This document shows, piece after piece, positions 23,826 to 37,424 of a stretch of 64,000 bases of DNA. The DNA lies in assembly GCF_902635505.1 (NCBI RefSeq), contig NC_045428.1, positions 228,362,107 to 228,426,106 on the forward strand, in the 5' to 3' direction. Both the position numbers and the translations under genes were made by a program. The notes beneath the pieces were generated by a model, which did not search any database, was not told the DNA's origin, and saw nothing but the letters and a program-made list of their open reading frames with translations. Every line of letters begins with the position of its first letter. The stretch's first letter is position 1. Source of the stretch: Sarcophilus harrisii. Lineage: Eukaryota > Chordata > Mammalia > Dasyuromorphia > Dasyuridae.

Positions 23826-23879
23826 TTATAAAGTTGACAAAGTTCTAAAAATGTCTAAAAATTTCATCTCTTTGATCAG

Positions 23880-24215
23880 GGCATTTTTCTCTAGCTGTCC
23901 ACCATACCTGAAATGTTCTTTCTCCTCATCTTGGCTTTCTAGCTTCCTTGACTTCCTTAAAATCCCACTAAAATCACAAGCTTCTATAGGAAGCCTTTTT
24001 GGATTCCTCCTAATTCTAGTCCCTTCTCTCTTTTAATACTTCCTTATTTATTCTGTATATAGTTTAGTTTGTAAATATTTGTTTGCTGCTTCCCACTCCC
24101 TTGAGATTGTGAGTTGTTTGAGGGTAGAAACTGTCTTCTGCCTCTTTTTGTATTCCCAGTTCTTAGCATTGTAGCTGGCACATAGTGAGTGTTTAATGTT
24201 TCTTGACTGATTTAC
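23880..24215 (+). mobile_element. L2 3' end, sense
   Basis: 'cttgacttccttaaaatccc', 'tattctgtatatagtttagt', 'tgtttgagggtagaaactgt' and 'ctggcacatagtgagtgttt' are the L2 3' UTR and tail. Confidence 0.82.
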
Positions 24216-24404
24216 AGATGAGCCAAAATCATTCTAAGCCTATTATTAAATGAATGGGGGCATCATACTCAGAGGCTGGTAGTGGAGAGAGGGTGACATA
24301 ATAGAGACATGGCAGAGGCAGTATGTGCCTGGGGCATTTGCCAAATTAGAATATTGTGAAACTTAACAATTAAGGTTTTTTAAATTTCTCTGTTCTTCAT
24401 CAGT

Positions 24405-24600
24405 TAAATCAGAGGATTTTAATCTTTTCTATGTGAGGGATCCTTTTGGCAGTGTGGTGAAGTTTATGAACTCCTTCCCAGAATAATGTTTTTAAATGCC
24501 TAAAATAAAACACTTGGGATCACAAAGGAAACTAATTATACTGAATTAAGTAATGAAAGTATTTAAACAACAACACTAAGAAGTTAATGATCCCAGGTTA
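24405..24600 (+). mobile_element. hAT/MER-type DNA transposon fragment
   Basis: 'gatccttttggcagtgtggt', 'agaataatgtttttaaatgc' and 'atcacaaaggaaactaatta'. Same family as 19695-19876 in the other orientation. Terminal repeats are eroded. Confidence 0.55.
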
Positions 24601-24919
24601 CCAAGTTCTCAATATGATGCTTTTCCCCCCACTTTGGTTCCCCATATTAGAAATTGGTTTTTTTTTCTCCTCCAATTTCACATCAGGTAGCCAAAAGCTT
24701 CCTTATGGTTTACTAGATAGGTAGATAAGAAGGACTTTCTGGAAAATATGACACTGAACTGTCATTTCATGGTGGATGGTGAGCCTCCAGTCATGAATTG
24801 ATTTGTCATGTTCTATGATTCCCATCTGAGAATCAGTTCTTATAGTTACTTCCTAGATACGATGGTTTTAAAGTGAATTTTGAAAGTATTTGCTGAGGTT
24901 ATATATAATAATCATAATC

Positions 24920-25175
24920 ATAGCTAGCATTTAAATAGCATTTTATGATTTGCAAAGTACTTTTATAAATATCTCTCATTTTGTCTTCACAATAATTCTG
25001 AGAGGTAGATAATATTATTAACCTCAATTTTAGAGATGAGGAAACTGAGGTAGGCAAATGTTAAATGATTTGCCCAGGGACACAGAGATAGTAAGTATTT
25101 GAGACCAAATTCAAACTAAGGTTTTTCTGACTGTAGGTCTAAGAAATTATCAACTGCCCTACCTAACTGCCTCAA
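24920..25175 (-). mobile_element. MIR/THER1-type CORE-SINE, antisense
   Basis: 'gctagcatttaaatagcatt', 'gagatgaggaaactgaggta' and 'gatttgcccagggacacaga' in antisense order. Confidence 0.75.
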
Positions 25176-25627
25176 CCAGTCCTTCTTGAACCCGCAGCAT
25201 AAGGATACTGGATTTCTTAGATTTTTGTAGGTAATTACCATATACAAAACAATTTAGTTCAGTTAAACAAGCATTTCTGGAAATTCAACTAATGTAAGAT
25301 TTTGCCTATTTTAGACCTCAGCTCTAGGCCTCAATCTGCTAATAACCAATTTGCTGTATGATAGGAGAGTCACAAACTTCTTTTCCTAATCTATAAAAAT
25401 AAGGTTCTGAAATTCAGAAAAAATAAATTCTTTGATTTTTGGAGGTTCTATGCAACTATATAAAAATCACTAAACCTTAAGATACCTTCAGATGGCCAAG
25501 AACTTCTCATTTGTGATATATCTTTAATTTGAGATCTTTACTGCAAAAAGCACTTTTTGTGGGATGTCATCCCATTATAGTCAATTCATACCTTTGTCTA
25601 TGTACACTCTAACTGCCTTAATAACAA
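25176..25627. other. Intergenic, no gene seen
   Basis: Unique-looking AT-rich DNA. Confidence 0.45.
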
Positions 25628-26473
25628 AAAAATTCTTAGGAAATACAAGAATCATTTTCTCATGCAGGCTATAAGCAGGTTAGCCTTATTGGATTCTTCA
25701 TGATTTCTCTTTTCAGTTTATCTTTTTATGCTTCTTTTTAGTCTTGTGTTTGAATGTCAGATTTTCTATTTAGTTCTGGTCTTATAATCAGGAATGCTTG
25801 AAAGTCCTCAGTTTCATTAACTGCCAATTTTTTCCTCCTGAAGGATTATACTCAGTTATCTTGGAAAATTATTTTTGGTTGTAATCCTCTTTTGTCTTCT
25901 GGAATATTAAATTCCAAGCCTTCCAATCTTAGAAATTGCTAAATCTTGTATTATCTTGACTCCAGGATACTTGAATTGTTTCTTTCTGGTTTCTTGAAAT
26001 ATTTTCTCTTTGACTTGGGAGCCCTCGAATTTGTCTATCATATTCCTGGAAATTTTTCAATTGAGATCTTTTTTAGAAGGTTATTGATGGATTCTTTTAA
26101 TTTCTATTTTAACCTCTAGTTCTAGAATATCAAGGAAGTTTCCCTTGATTATTTCTTGAAAGATGATGTCTAAGGCTCTTTTTTTTTTTTTTTTTGACTG
26201 TTTTTAGATTATAAGGCTCTCTTTTTGTGGTAATTCAAAAAATTTTTTATCATCTCCTGTGGAACTCTTTTCCAGATCAGTTGTTTTTCAGATGAGATGT
26301 TTCTTCTTCTTCTTCACATTCTTCACATGCTATTGATTTTGTCTTATTGTTTGTTTGTTTGTGGGGTTTTTTTTTTGAAGTCTCATTAGCTTTTAGTTGT
26401 CAAATTCTGATTTTAAATGAATTTCTTTCAGTGAATTTTTGTAGCTCGTTTCCCATTTGGCTAATTATGTTTT

Positions 26474-26623
26474 TTGTTTTTGTTTTTGCTGAGGCAATTG
26501 GGGTTAAGTGACTTGCACAGGGTAACACAGTTAAAAAGTCTTAAGTGTCTAAGATCAAATTTGAACTCAGGTCCTCCTGATTTCAGGGCTGGTGCTTTAC
26601 CACTGTACCAACTATCTGACCCT
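26474..26623 (-). mobile_element. WSINE1-like SINE with target duplication
   Basis: Antisense SINE with 'gctgaggcaattggggttaa', 'ttgaactcaggtcctcctga', 'ttcagggctggtgctttacc'. The flanks share the direct repeat ctaattatgttttt, at 26461 and 26624, interrupting the HAL1/L1 ORF1 sequence. Confidence 0.88.
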
Positions 26624-27235
26624 CTAATTATGTTTTTTATCTCTTCAGTGGATTTTTGTTTCTCTTAAAATTGGCTCATTCCAAGATGTTATTTTCTTCA
26701 GTATTTTTTGTGCTCTCTCTTCCTTTAAGACCAAGCTGTTGATTCTTTCTTGTACCATTTTGATTTCTTTTTGCCATTTTAACTCTGTCTCTCTTATTTG
26801 ATTTCTAGAATCCTTTTTGAGCACTTACGAGGTCTGAAACCAATTCACATCTTTCTTTGAGACTTTGCATGTAGTTGCTTTGATCTCATTGTTATCTTCT
26901 GAGTTTGTGTTTTCATCTTCTCTGTCACCATAATAGCTTTCTATGGTCAGGTATTTTTTGTTTTTGATGTTTCCTTATTTTTCCAGCTTTTAAGATTTTA
27001 TATTAAAATTGGACTCTGTTCCCAGAGTGCAAACAGCACTGTCCCAACTTCTAGGGTATTTTTAAATTTCAGTTCTTTCAAGGTGTATGATCTGAGGAGA
27101 GGTATGGCCATTGCTTACCTGGCTTATGCTCTGGTCTGTAAGTAACCAAAAGCACTTTTTTGTACGTGTACCAAGGTGCCTCCTCCTGCTAGTTCTTCTC
27201 CTCACCCTGGTACTGCAAAACTGCCCCTATAAGGG

Positions 27236-29228
27236 CAAGGCAATAGAGTACTGACAAAATCCAACAACGAGATACAAAGAGAAATTCCATTTAAAATAAT
27301 TATTGATCGTATAAAATATTTGGGAATCTATCTGCCAAGGGAAAGTCAGGAACCTTATGAGCAAAACTACAAAACACTTTCCACACACAAAAAAGTCAGA
27401 TCTAAACAACTGGAAAAATATCAAGTGCTCTTGGATAGATTGAGTGAATATAATAAAGATGACAATACTACCGAAACTAATCTATTTATTTAGTAATCAA
27501 ACTCCCAAGAAACTATTTTACTGACCTAGAAAAAATAACAGCAAAATTTATCTGGAAGAACAAAAGGTCATGAATTTCAAGGGAATAAATGAAAAAAAAA
27601 AAATGGTGGCCTAGCTGTACCAGATCTAAAACTATATTATAAAGCAGTATCATCAAAACCATTTGGTATTGGCTAAGAAATAGAGTAGTTGATCGTTGTG
27701 GAATAGGTTAGGTTCACAGGACAAAATAGTCAATGACTATAGTAATCTAGTGTTTGACAAACTCAAAGACCCCAGTTTTTGAAATAAGAAATCACTATTT
27801 GACAAAAATTTCTGGGAAAATTGGAAACCAGTATGGCAGAAACTAGGTACTGATTCACACATAACACCTTATACCAAGATAATGTCGAAATGGGTTCATG
27901 AATGATACTATAAACAAATTAGAACATTTACCTCTCAGATCTTGGAGGAGGAAGGAATTTGTGACTAAAGAAGAATTAGAGGTCATTATTGATCACAAAA
28001 TAGATAATTTTGATTATATCAAGTTAAAAAGCTTTTGTACAAACAAAACTAATGCAGACAAGATTAGAAGGGAAGCAATAAACTAGAAAAACATTTTTAT
28101 ATACAAAGATTCTGATAAAGGCCTCATTTCTAAAATATATAGAGAATTGACTCAAATTTATAAGAATTCAAGCCATTCTCCAATTGATCAATGGTCCTTT
28201 AAAGGATAAGAACAGGCAATTTTCAAATGAAGAAAATGAAACTATTTCTAGTCGTATGAAAAGATGCTCCAAATTACTATTGATCAGTGAAATGGAAATT
28301 AAGACAACTCTGAGATACCACTACACACCTATTAGATTGGCTAAAATTACAGGAAAAGATAATGATGAATATTGGAAGGGATGTGGGAAAACTGGGAACT
28401 GAAACATTGCTGGTAGAACTGTGAACGGATCCAATCATCCTGGAGAGCAATTTGGAACTATGCTCAAAATATTATCAAACTGTGCATATCCTTTGATCCA
28501 TCAGTGTTTCTACTAGGATTATATCCCAAAGAGATCTTAAAGGAGGGAAAGGGACCCACGTGTGCAAAAATGTTTGTGGCAGCCCTTTTTGTAGTGGCAA
28601 GAAACTGGAAACTGAGTGGATGTCCATCAATTGGAGAATGACTAAATAAATTATGCTATATGAATGTTATGGAATATTATTGTTCTGTAAGAAATGACTA
28701 GCAGGATGATTTCAGAGAGATTTGGAGAGACTTCCATGAACTGATGCTAAGTGAACCGAACCAGGAGATCATTATACATGGCAATAACAAGACTATACGA
28801 TGATTAATTCTGATGGACGTGGCTCTCTTCAACAATGAGAAGATGCAAACCAGTTCCAATTGTTCAGTGATGAAGAGAGCCATCTGCACCCAGAGAGAGA
28901 ACAATGGGAACAGACTGTGGACCACAACATAGCATTTTCATTCTTTTCTGTCATTGTTTGCTTGCATTTTGTTTTCTTTCTCTTTTTGTTTTTCCTTCTT
29001 GATCTGATTTTTCTTGTGCAGCAAGATTACTGTATAACTATGTGTACATATATTGGATTTAACATATATTTTAACATATTTAACATGTATGGGTCTACCT
29101 GCCATCTAAGGAAGGGGGTGGGGGGAAGGAAGGGAAAATTTGGAACAGAAGGTTTTGCAAGGGTCAATGTTGAAAAACTACCCATGCATATGTTTTGTAA
29201 ATAAAAAGCTTTAATAAAATTAAGAAAA
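27236..29228 (+). mobile_element. 5'-truncated L1, ORF2 C-terminal half and 3' UTR
   Basis: Sense L1 of about 2 kb. ORF2 pieces in two frames include 'EMEIKTTLRYHYTPIRLAKI' and 'WKGCGKTGN', the start of the C-terminal Cys-rich motif. The 3' UTR contains 'aaggaagggggtggggggaa' and the tail 'aaataaaaagctttaataaa'. Flanks 'aaggcaatagagt' and 'aaagcaccagagt' (11 of 13 bases alike) are the likely target duplication inside the HAL1/L1 5' UTR. Several frame breaks make it non-functional. Confidence 0.85.
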
Positions 29229-29603
29229 AACTAAAAGCACCAGAGTTCTGCACCCAGTTCCAGTAAGGGTCTCCTGCAGTCTTCTGCTGACCAGTTGTCC
29301 AAACCCCTTTTCTGTGATCTAGGATCTCCAAAAGCTGCTGTCAATTCAATTGCTTCAAAATCTACTGTTAGTTTGCTGGAGTAAATCCTATGCTGGACTG
29401 TGTTCTGTGAAACCAACCTTTCTTGCTGAACTTTTAAGTTGTCTTATGTGGGAAAATTGTTTTACCCTGTTCATTTTGCGACATTATTTTAATGTTTGTA
29501 GGAGAATTTGGGAATGCTCAGGTGAGACTCTGCCTTTACTAATCATCTTGTCTCTCGCTTCCTTATCTATGTATATTAATGGATACATATCAAGAAGGTT
29601 AAG

Positions 29604-29853
29604 ACTGGCACTAGGTGGCACAGTGGATGGAGTGCAGGACATGAAGTCATGAAGACTCACTTTGTGAGTTCAAATCTGGACTTAGGCACTTTACGTGTGA
29701 TTCTGGGCAAGTCAGCTTTGCCTCAGTTTCCTTATTTGTAAAATCAGCTGGAGAAGAAAATGGCAAATCACTCTAGTATCTTTGCCAAGAAAAATCCAAA
29801 TAGAGTTACAAACAGTTGGACATGTATGAAACAATTCAATAACAACAACAACA
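29604..29853 (+). mobile_element. MAR1-type SINE
   Basis: Head 'actaggtggcacagtggatg', B box 'gagttcaaatctgg', CORE 'aaatggcaaatcactctagt', tail 'caataacaacaacaaca'. Near full length. Confidence 0.85.
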
Positions 29854-30784
29854 GTTTGGAAATGTATTGGAAAGCATTTCCCTGGTTATTTTGGGAACTG
29901 ACTTTGGCTTTCTAACTATATGGTATGAAAGTAAATTGGAGAACAAAACAAAACAAAACAGTTTTATAGTCATCAGAACAGTCCTAGAGACCCTATAAAC
30001 TTTATGTGTTTTGTGTTGTCTCTTTATGAGATTGTCACTCCCTATTTGAAGTATGCTGGATCTGCACATCTGGAGGATTCTTCCAAGAGGAATTGCCACA
30101 TGTTGTAAACCCATTAAGCATTTTTGAGTAATACGCCAGAATTTTAATGAAAGTGCCCTGCTAAGATAAGGAAACTTAATGAGATGCTAACAAGCCTAGA
30201 CTTCTACCAGTGCTAGGATGATTGCTATAGCAAATATAAATTTATTCCAGTTTAAACTCCATTGACAAAAGTAGCAAACTGGTGGAGAACAGCCTGTGGA
30301 AATAGGAAACAACCTAGAAAGAAAAAAATAAAAAATGAATTAAAATATTTTAATATACATCTAACATATTAATATGTTAGATAACTCGTGCAAATAAAAG
30401 TAAAATTACTATTTTTCTCTCTAATCACTGAAGAATGGCACTCTTTGTTAGAAACTCCTCATTTTATTACAATGGGAATACTGATTTCAAAATATTGCAG
30501 CTCATTTTTGTGTGTGTATGCTGAGACTGAACTTTTCAGAGTACAACAATTGGACATATCTTCATGATAAACGAATATGGTAGTGAGGCTGGCATTTTGA
30601 AAAATTGGTCCTTTATCTTGAGTAATATTAAACTCACTTAGCATGGAAGAATGTATTTCTTGTAGATAAGGCATATTAATAATAAAGCATGAATTCTTTG
30701 GACATCAAGTAAAGCTCTTTTTGTCTTACTGCCAAATATTGTCTGAAAAGAGATAACCTAGTATAACAGAAAGGTATGAGAGGC
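29854..30784. other. Intergenic, no gene seen
   Basis: AT-rich, with a short perfect repeat 'taacatattaatatgttaga' near 30361. No supported exon. Confidence 0.45.
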
Positions 30785-30946
30785 AGCCTAGTAACAAAGT
30801 ACCTGGTGGTAGAACACTGGCCCCAGAGTCAAGAGGGTCTGAATACAAATCTAGCCTCAGACACTTACTAATTGTATGACCTTGGCAAGTCAGTTAACCC
30901 TGATTGCTAGAGAAAGAGAGAAAGAGAGACAGAGAAAGAGAGAGAC

Positions 30947-30977
<31 letters not shown>

Positions 30978-31016
30978 GAGACAGAGAAAGAGAGAGAGAG
31001 AGAGAGACAGAGAAAA

Positions 31017-31067
<51 letters not shown>

Positions 31068-31225
31068 ACACTGTAACTGATAAAAGGATCAGCCTTGAAA
31101 TAGAGTAAGGCATGGGTTCAAGTTTTATTTGACACATTCTGGTTATGTGATCACAGAGAAGTTTCTTAATCTTCTCAGTGCCACCAGGCAAACAGATGAA
31201 TTGCTTACCTCCATCTGAAGAGGAG
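30785..31225 (+). mobile_element. MAR1 SINE head, (GA)n tract, second SINE
   Basis: 30785-30905 is a sense MAR1 head ('cccagagtcaagagggtctg', 'atgaccttggcaagtcagtt'). The (GA)n/(GACA)n purine tract at 30907-31066 replaces its 3' part. 31085-31225 is another sense SINE-like unit ('gatcagccttgaaatagagt', 'tctcagtgccaccaggcaaa'). Confidence 0.68.
30907..31066. repeat. (GA)n/(GACA)n purine microsatellite
   Basis: 160 bases of GAGA and GACAGA, ending in an uninterrupted GA run. Confidence 0.92.
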
Positions 31226-31744
31226 TAGGCTGGCACACAAATTCTCTACATTGATGAAAACAGGTCCAGACTTCTCTAAAAATGTATCAATAAAACTAGA
31301 TATGAATGATAAAAATGGAAAAAATTATTTAAATTCACAAAACTATACATCTGTAGTACTTCAAGGATTATAAAACATTTTCCTGAAATAATCCTGTGAA
31401 GTAAATAGTGGAACATATTTTTTAAATGACTTTTAAAAGAAATACCTACTACTATGACATAAGGATAAGGTGTTTTTTTTTTTTTTTAATCTTATTTTAA
31501 GATAATTTTATTTATAATTTTAAAATATTATGAATTTTGAGACTCACTCAATGTTATAGCTAGAAGATTCCAATTCTCTCATATTACAGATGAAAAAACT
31601 CAGAGCCAGAGTTTCCCTTTTCAGTAAGTGGTAGTACAACAGACTAGAACCCATTTTTTGACCTCATTTTCTCCGGTATTATGCTACTTCCCTATTTGTT
31701 TCTAGGAAAATAGTAAAGGGGGAAAATTCCATAAAAAGCCCTTA
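31226..31744. other. Intergenic, no gene seen
   Basis: Contains an antisense MIR-like piece near 31560-31680 ('tattacagatgaaaaaactc'). Confidence 0.45.
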
Positions 31745-31910
31745 GAGTAGGGGTTCTTCATCTGGAATTCACAGATAAATATCAGAGGGTCCATGAACTT
31801 GAATGGAAAAACAATCTCTATTTTTACTAATTTCTAACTGAAAACTACCATTTCTTTCCATTACAAATTTTAAAAAGAATATTATTCTAAGAAGGAATCA
31901 ATAAACCACC
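31745..31910. mobile_element. MER-type hAT fragment
   Basis: 'ggggttcttcatctggaatt', 'gtccatgaacttgaatggaa', 'ttctaactgaaaactaccat' resemble a known mammalian MER/hAT layout. The family was not resolved. Confidence 0.5.
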
Positions 31911-32075
31911 AGATTGCCAAAATAGTTCAAAGCATAAAAATATTAAAAAAAAAAACTAACCTAGAAGCTTATCCACAGATTCATATGACCTTCCTACTCA
32001 TCATATAATCAAAGACAGACAAAATTTCAGAATTGGAAGGACTCTTAAAAGTCATCAAATGCAACCTTAGCCAGA

Positions 32076-32078
<3 letters not shown>

Positions 32079-32114
<36 letters not shown>
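32079..32114. repeat. (TA)18 microsatellite
   Basis: Uninterrupted TA dinucleotides downstream of a MIR-like piece ('ttggaaggactcttaaaagt'). Confidence 0.9.
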
Positions 32115-32120
<6 letters not shown>

Positions 32121-33089
32121 CATATACACATATCTCTTTCCCAGAATTCCATTGGATTGTTCTGGTTAAATAGAAAAAAATGAAAAAAGCTCTGATACTT
32201 TTAAGCCTCAGAAAACAAAACCCAAGGTGTGAAAATATAACTATCATACAAATAGAAAAGGGGTTTTGTAATTGTTGTTCCATACATACCTCTTTTTAAA
32301 ACTGCCTATTTTAGAAAATGAAGGAGCAGTAGGATTAGTGTCTTGAGTAGAAGAATGGGGATCCAAACAGTAGAGAAGTTTCCTTGAAGAGGCATTGACT
32401 TAGCTGTATGATTTAGGTATTTGTGTGTAGGCCTGGTTCAGAAGTCCAATAGATGATTACCTTTGGAGAAGTCATCATACTATCCTTTACTATTAAGATA
32501 AATTTGAGTGATTCCCAAATTGCAAAAAAATTTTGTAAAAATGAAGAGGTTGGATAAAATGATTTCTATGTTGGATTCCAGCTATAAAAACTTTTGGTGT
32601 TATGATTCTTAAAATTGACTCCATTCCAAGCATATCCCTGTTTTTTTCTGTCTTTCCAAGTGTCTGTCTCTATTTCCTTCCATACTCACTTCTATCCCCG
32701 ACCAGTCTTCCTTCCTCTCCATGATGTACAGTTGCCCGTCAGTGTGGAAAATCTGAGTAAAAAAGTTTTGATCCTCCCTTCATACCAGAGAAGAAGTTTG
32801 AATTTTTTCTTTTTCTTTTGTGGTGCATTTGCAGTACCTTACTGTAAAATTTGGATTATGTACTTGGTCATAGGTTCTGTGTCATTTGTGGCTTCCATAA
32901 ACCTCCCCCAAAATTCTTATCTAATTTCTTATGTCAATCCATAGAATATATGTGAATTCATTTATCTATGGTTATTCCTTCCAGTGGGAATGTGGAAGGA
33001 ATAACTGTATGTAATTGAATTCCCATATTTCCCCAGATTATCACAGATAATTACTTGGGGTATTTCCTACAAAGTATTCAAAAGAAAAC
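32115..33089. other. Intergenic, no gene seen
   Basis: A 109-codon frame at 32615-32944 lacks splice context and recognised motifs. A MIR-like tail lies near 32550-32615. Confidence 0.4.
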
Positions 33090-33190
33090 ATGATAATGAT
33101 ACTTATCTCACATGGGAGGATCAAATGAGTTAATGTATATAAAGCACTTTGCAAACTTCAAAGCACTATATAAATGATAGTTATTATTAA
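33090..33190 (+). mobile_element. MIR/THER1-type tail
   Basis: 'ggaggatcaaatgagttaat' and 'aaagcactttgcaaacttca' are the sense 3' part. Confidence 0.72.
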
Positions 33191-33285
33191 AAGAGAAAGC
33201 TAAAGTTTCCATTTATCAGAATCATCTACCAATTTCTACTAGACATTCTCAGGGATTTATAAACTACTTTTATAAACAAGTATGT

Positions 33286-33432
33286 ACTGTGACCTGATCC
33301 TGTTTACCTCAGTTTTTTCATCTGTAAAATGAGGTAGAAAAGGAATTGGCAAGCTACTCCAGCATCTTTGCCAAGAAAACCCCAAATGGAGTCATAAAAA
33401 GTCAGACATAACTGAAAATGACTAAATAACAA
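33286..33432 (+). mobile_element. MAR1-type SINE, 3' part
   Basis: 'ttcatctgtaaaatgaggta', 'atctttgccaagaaaacccc' and 'gtcagacataactgaaaatg'. The tRNA-like head is missing. Confidence 0.82.
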
Positions 33433-34209
33433 CTGAACGTTCTACATAGGACATAGGAATTATATAGTCCATATGCTCTTTATCTTTTCTATAAATTGCA
33501 TTTACTTTTATAAGTATTTTAGGTCAATAGTTTACAACATGTGCTTTGCTTGATCTGTCTAGTCCTTTTGGCTAATGTCCAGCTAATGTTCATTTTCCAT
33601 CTATTTGGGGGAAAAATGAGTCAAACAATTGGCCATTTACAATAATATTTCTTCTTAGCTGTTGAATGTTGTAAATTTCCTTTTTTATACACAAAGCCGC
33701 AAAAAAGGCTTTGTAATGAGCTTCTCTACCTGGGCGTAGAATGCTATTTCAAGATCCAGACAGATGTCTTAATAACAATATCATTTTATAATGTTTCTCA
33801 GGCTCCAACCAGAATGCCATGTTTTGCTTCTACATGTCCCGGGGGGAGGCAGAGACTGTTTTTGTCTTTGTATGCTTGGCAAAGTTGTTGGTAATAGTTT
33901 GTTGATTTTACTTCTAGAAAGCCTAACCTGAGCTAGTCTATGATTCTGTGTCCCAAGAGAGACCCTGGAAGGACCCGCAGTTAAGAACAAAAGACCAAAT
34001 GAAAACTTCTTAATATGCTTCCTTGTGTCAGGTTCTAAACTGTACAAAAATGGAGTATATGTTATTCTTGAAAGGCCAGATCTCAGGAGATGGACAGCAG
34101 GAACACAGAAAACTGCTACAGAGAGACTTTGAGAAATGGGGGTGTTTCTTCTATGTAGTGTAACCTAAATCTAAGAATAAGGCATCCAGATATAACTAAA
34201 TGTATGAAG
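33433..34209. other. Intergenic, no gene seen
   Basis: An 88-codon minus frame at 33781-34047 has no recognised motif. It shows no splice or promoter context. Confidence 0.4.
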
Positions 34210-35770
<1,561 letters not shown>

Positions 35771-35935
35771 CAGGGGTCTCAAACTTTTAAAATAGGGGAC
35801 CAGTTCACTGTCTCTCAGACTGTTGGAGGGCCGGACTATAGTAAAAACAAAAACTTTGTTTTGTGGGCCTTTAAATAAAGAAACTTCATAGCCTTGGGTG
35901 AGGGGGATAACTATGCTCAGCTGCTGCATCTGGGT
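35771..35935. mobile_element. hAT-type MITE, one end missing
   Basis: Same family as 12586-12777: 'caggggtctcaaactttt', 'gagggccggactatagtaaa', 'cttcatagccttgggtgagg'. The distal TIR is lost. Confidence 0.78.
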
Positions 35936-36256
35936 CTTGGGGTACCAAGGAAGAAAGAGAGAGTTCATAATCATTTTGTGCATCATTACAGTAAGCTCTT
36001 GACACTCAGTAATTATTCCATGTATCAGGACTGGTAAGTGATACTAAGGAATTCCTGTGACTCATAAAGAAGGTCTAGGCTCTCTTCAGGTGTGTTTAAG
36101 TGTCTATTCACCCTGAAGTCACAAGGAGACAAGTGCCAATAAGTAGGTTGCATGGGATATGGAAATTTCTAGCAGGGAGGTTCCAGAAAAGACAAGGGGT
36201 GCCTGACAGAGGAAGAATTTGCTTAAATCAGAGACCCCAAAGGAAATATTAGGCTT
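35936..36256. other. Unclassified segment, left part
   Basis: Less AT-rich than its surroundings ('agtcacaaggagacaagtgc', 'ggttccagaaaagacaaggg'). The L1 at 36257 interrupts it, and it continues at 37348-37424. Not recognised; possibly an old repeat. Confidence 0.35.
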
Positions 36257-37331
36257 ATTCTCCAATTGAAAAATGGTCAAAGGATATGAACAGACAATTC
36301 TCAGATGAAGAAATTGAAACTATTTCTAGTCATATGAAAAGATGCTCCAAGTCATTATTAATCAGAGAAATGCAAATTAAGACAACTCTAAGATACCACT
36401 ACACACCTGTCAGATTGGCTAAGATGACAGGAAAAAATAATGATGATTGTTGGAGGGGATGTGGGAAAACTGGGACATTGATGCATTGTTGGTGGAGTTG
36501 TGAACGAATCCAACCATTTTGGAGAGTAGTTTGGAACTATGCTCAAAAAGTTATCAAACTGTGCATACCCTTTGATCCAGCAGTGTTACTACTGGGCTTA
36601 TATCCCAAAGAGATTATAAAGAAGGGAAAAGGACCTGTATGTGCATGAATGTTTGTGGCAGCCCTTTTTGTAGTGGCTAGAAACTGGAAAATGAATGGAT
36701 GTCCATCAGTTAGAGAATGGCTGAATAAATTGTGGTATATGAATATTATGGAATATTACTGTTCTGTAAGAAATGACCAACAGGATGATTTCAGAAAGGC
36801 CTGGAGAGACTTACACGAACTGATGCTGAGTGAAATGAGTAGGACCAGGAGATCATTGTATACTTCAACAACAATACTATATGATGACCAGTTCTGATGG
36901 ACCTGGCCATCCTCAGCAACGAGATCAACCAAATCATTTCCAATGGAGCAGTAATGAACTGAACCAGCTACGCCCAGAGAAAGAACTCTGGGAGATGACT
37001 AAAAACCATTACATTGAATTCCCAATCCCTATATTTATGCCCACCTGCATTTTTGATTTCCTTCACAAGCTAATTGTACAATATTTCAAAGTCTGATTCT
37101 TTTTGTACAGCAAAATAACGTTTTGGTCATGTATACTTATTGTGTATCTAATTTATATTTTAATGTATTTAACATCTACTGGTCATCCTGCCATCTAGGG
37201 GAGGGGGTGGGGGGTAAGAGGTGAAAAATTGGAACAAGAAGTTTGGCAATTGTTAACGCTGTAAAGTTACCCATGCATATAACCTGTAAATAAAAGGCTA
37301 TTAAATTAAAAAAAAAAAAAAAAAAAAAAAG
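36257..37331 (+). mobile_element. 5'-truncated L1 with poly-A and target duplication
   Basis: Sense L1. A 120-codon ORF2 piece at 36286-36648 has the C-terminal Cys-rich motif ('CWRGCGKTGTLMHCWWSC') and 'IPFDPAVLLLGLYP'. The 3' UTR carries 'gggagggggtggggggtaag', then AATAAAAGGC and a poly-A run. Direct repeats aggaaatattaggctt (36241-36256) and aggaaatattaagctt (37332-37347) match at 15 of 16 bases. The poly-A and near-perfect duplication suggest the youngest L1 in the window. Confidence 0.92.
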
Positions 37332-37424
37332 AGGAAATATTAAGCTTGATCACAGCACAGTTCCTCTGACTCTCTATCCAGTGCTCTTTTCCTTACTTTT
37401 ACACTATCTTACATCAAAAAAGAC

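Larger units (their letters stand above)
25628..29562 (-). mobile_element. HAL1/L1 5' half (ORF1 and 5' UTR), split by a younger L1
   Basis: Two blocks, 25628-27235 and 29229-29562, form one minus-strand element: ORF1 (antisense 'aattgtttctttctggtttc', 'gagatcttttttagaagg', 'gatgatgtctaaggctcttt') and the 5' UTR, ending near 29562 with 'aatcatcttgtctc', the usual L1/HAL1 5' terminus. The frame is heavily broken. Nested inside are a SINE (26474-26623) and a plus L1 (27236-29228). No ORF2 was found to its left. Confidence 0.75.

Noticed and set aside
29604-29700. tRNA gene from A- and B-box-like motifs
   Set aside because: The boxes belong to the tRNA-derived head of MAR1 SINEs; no cloverleaf is possible.
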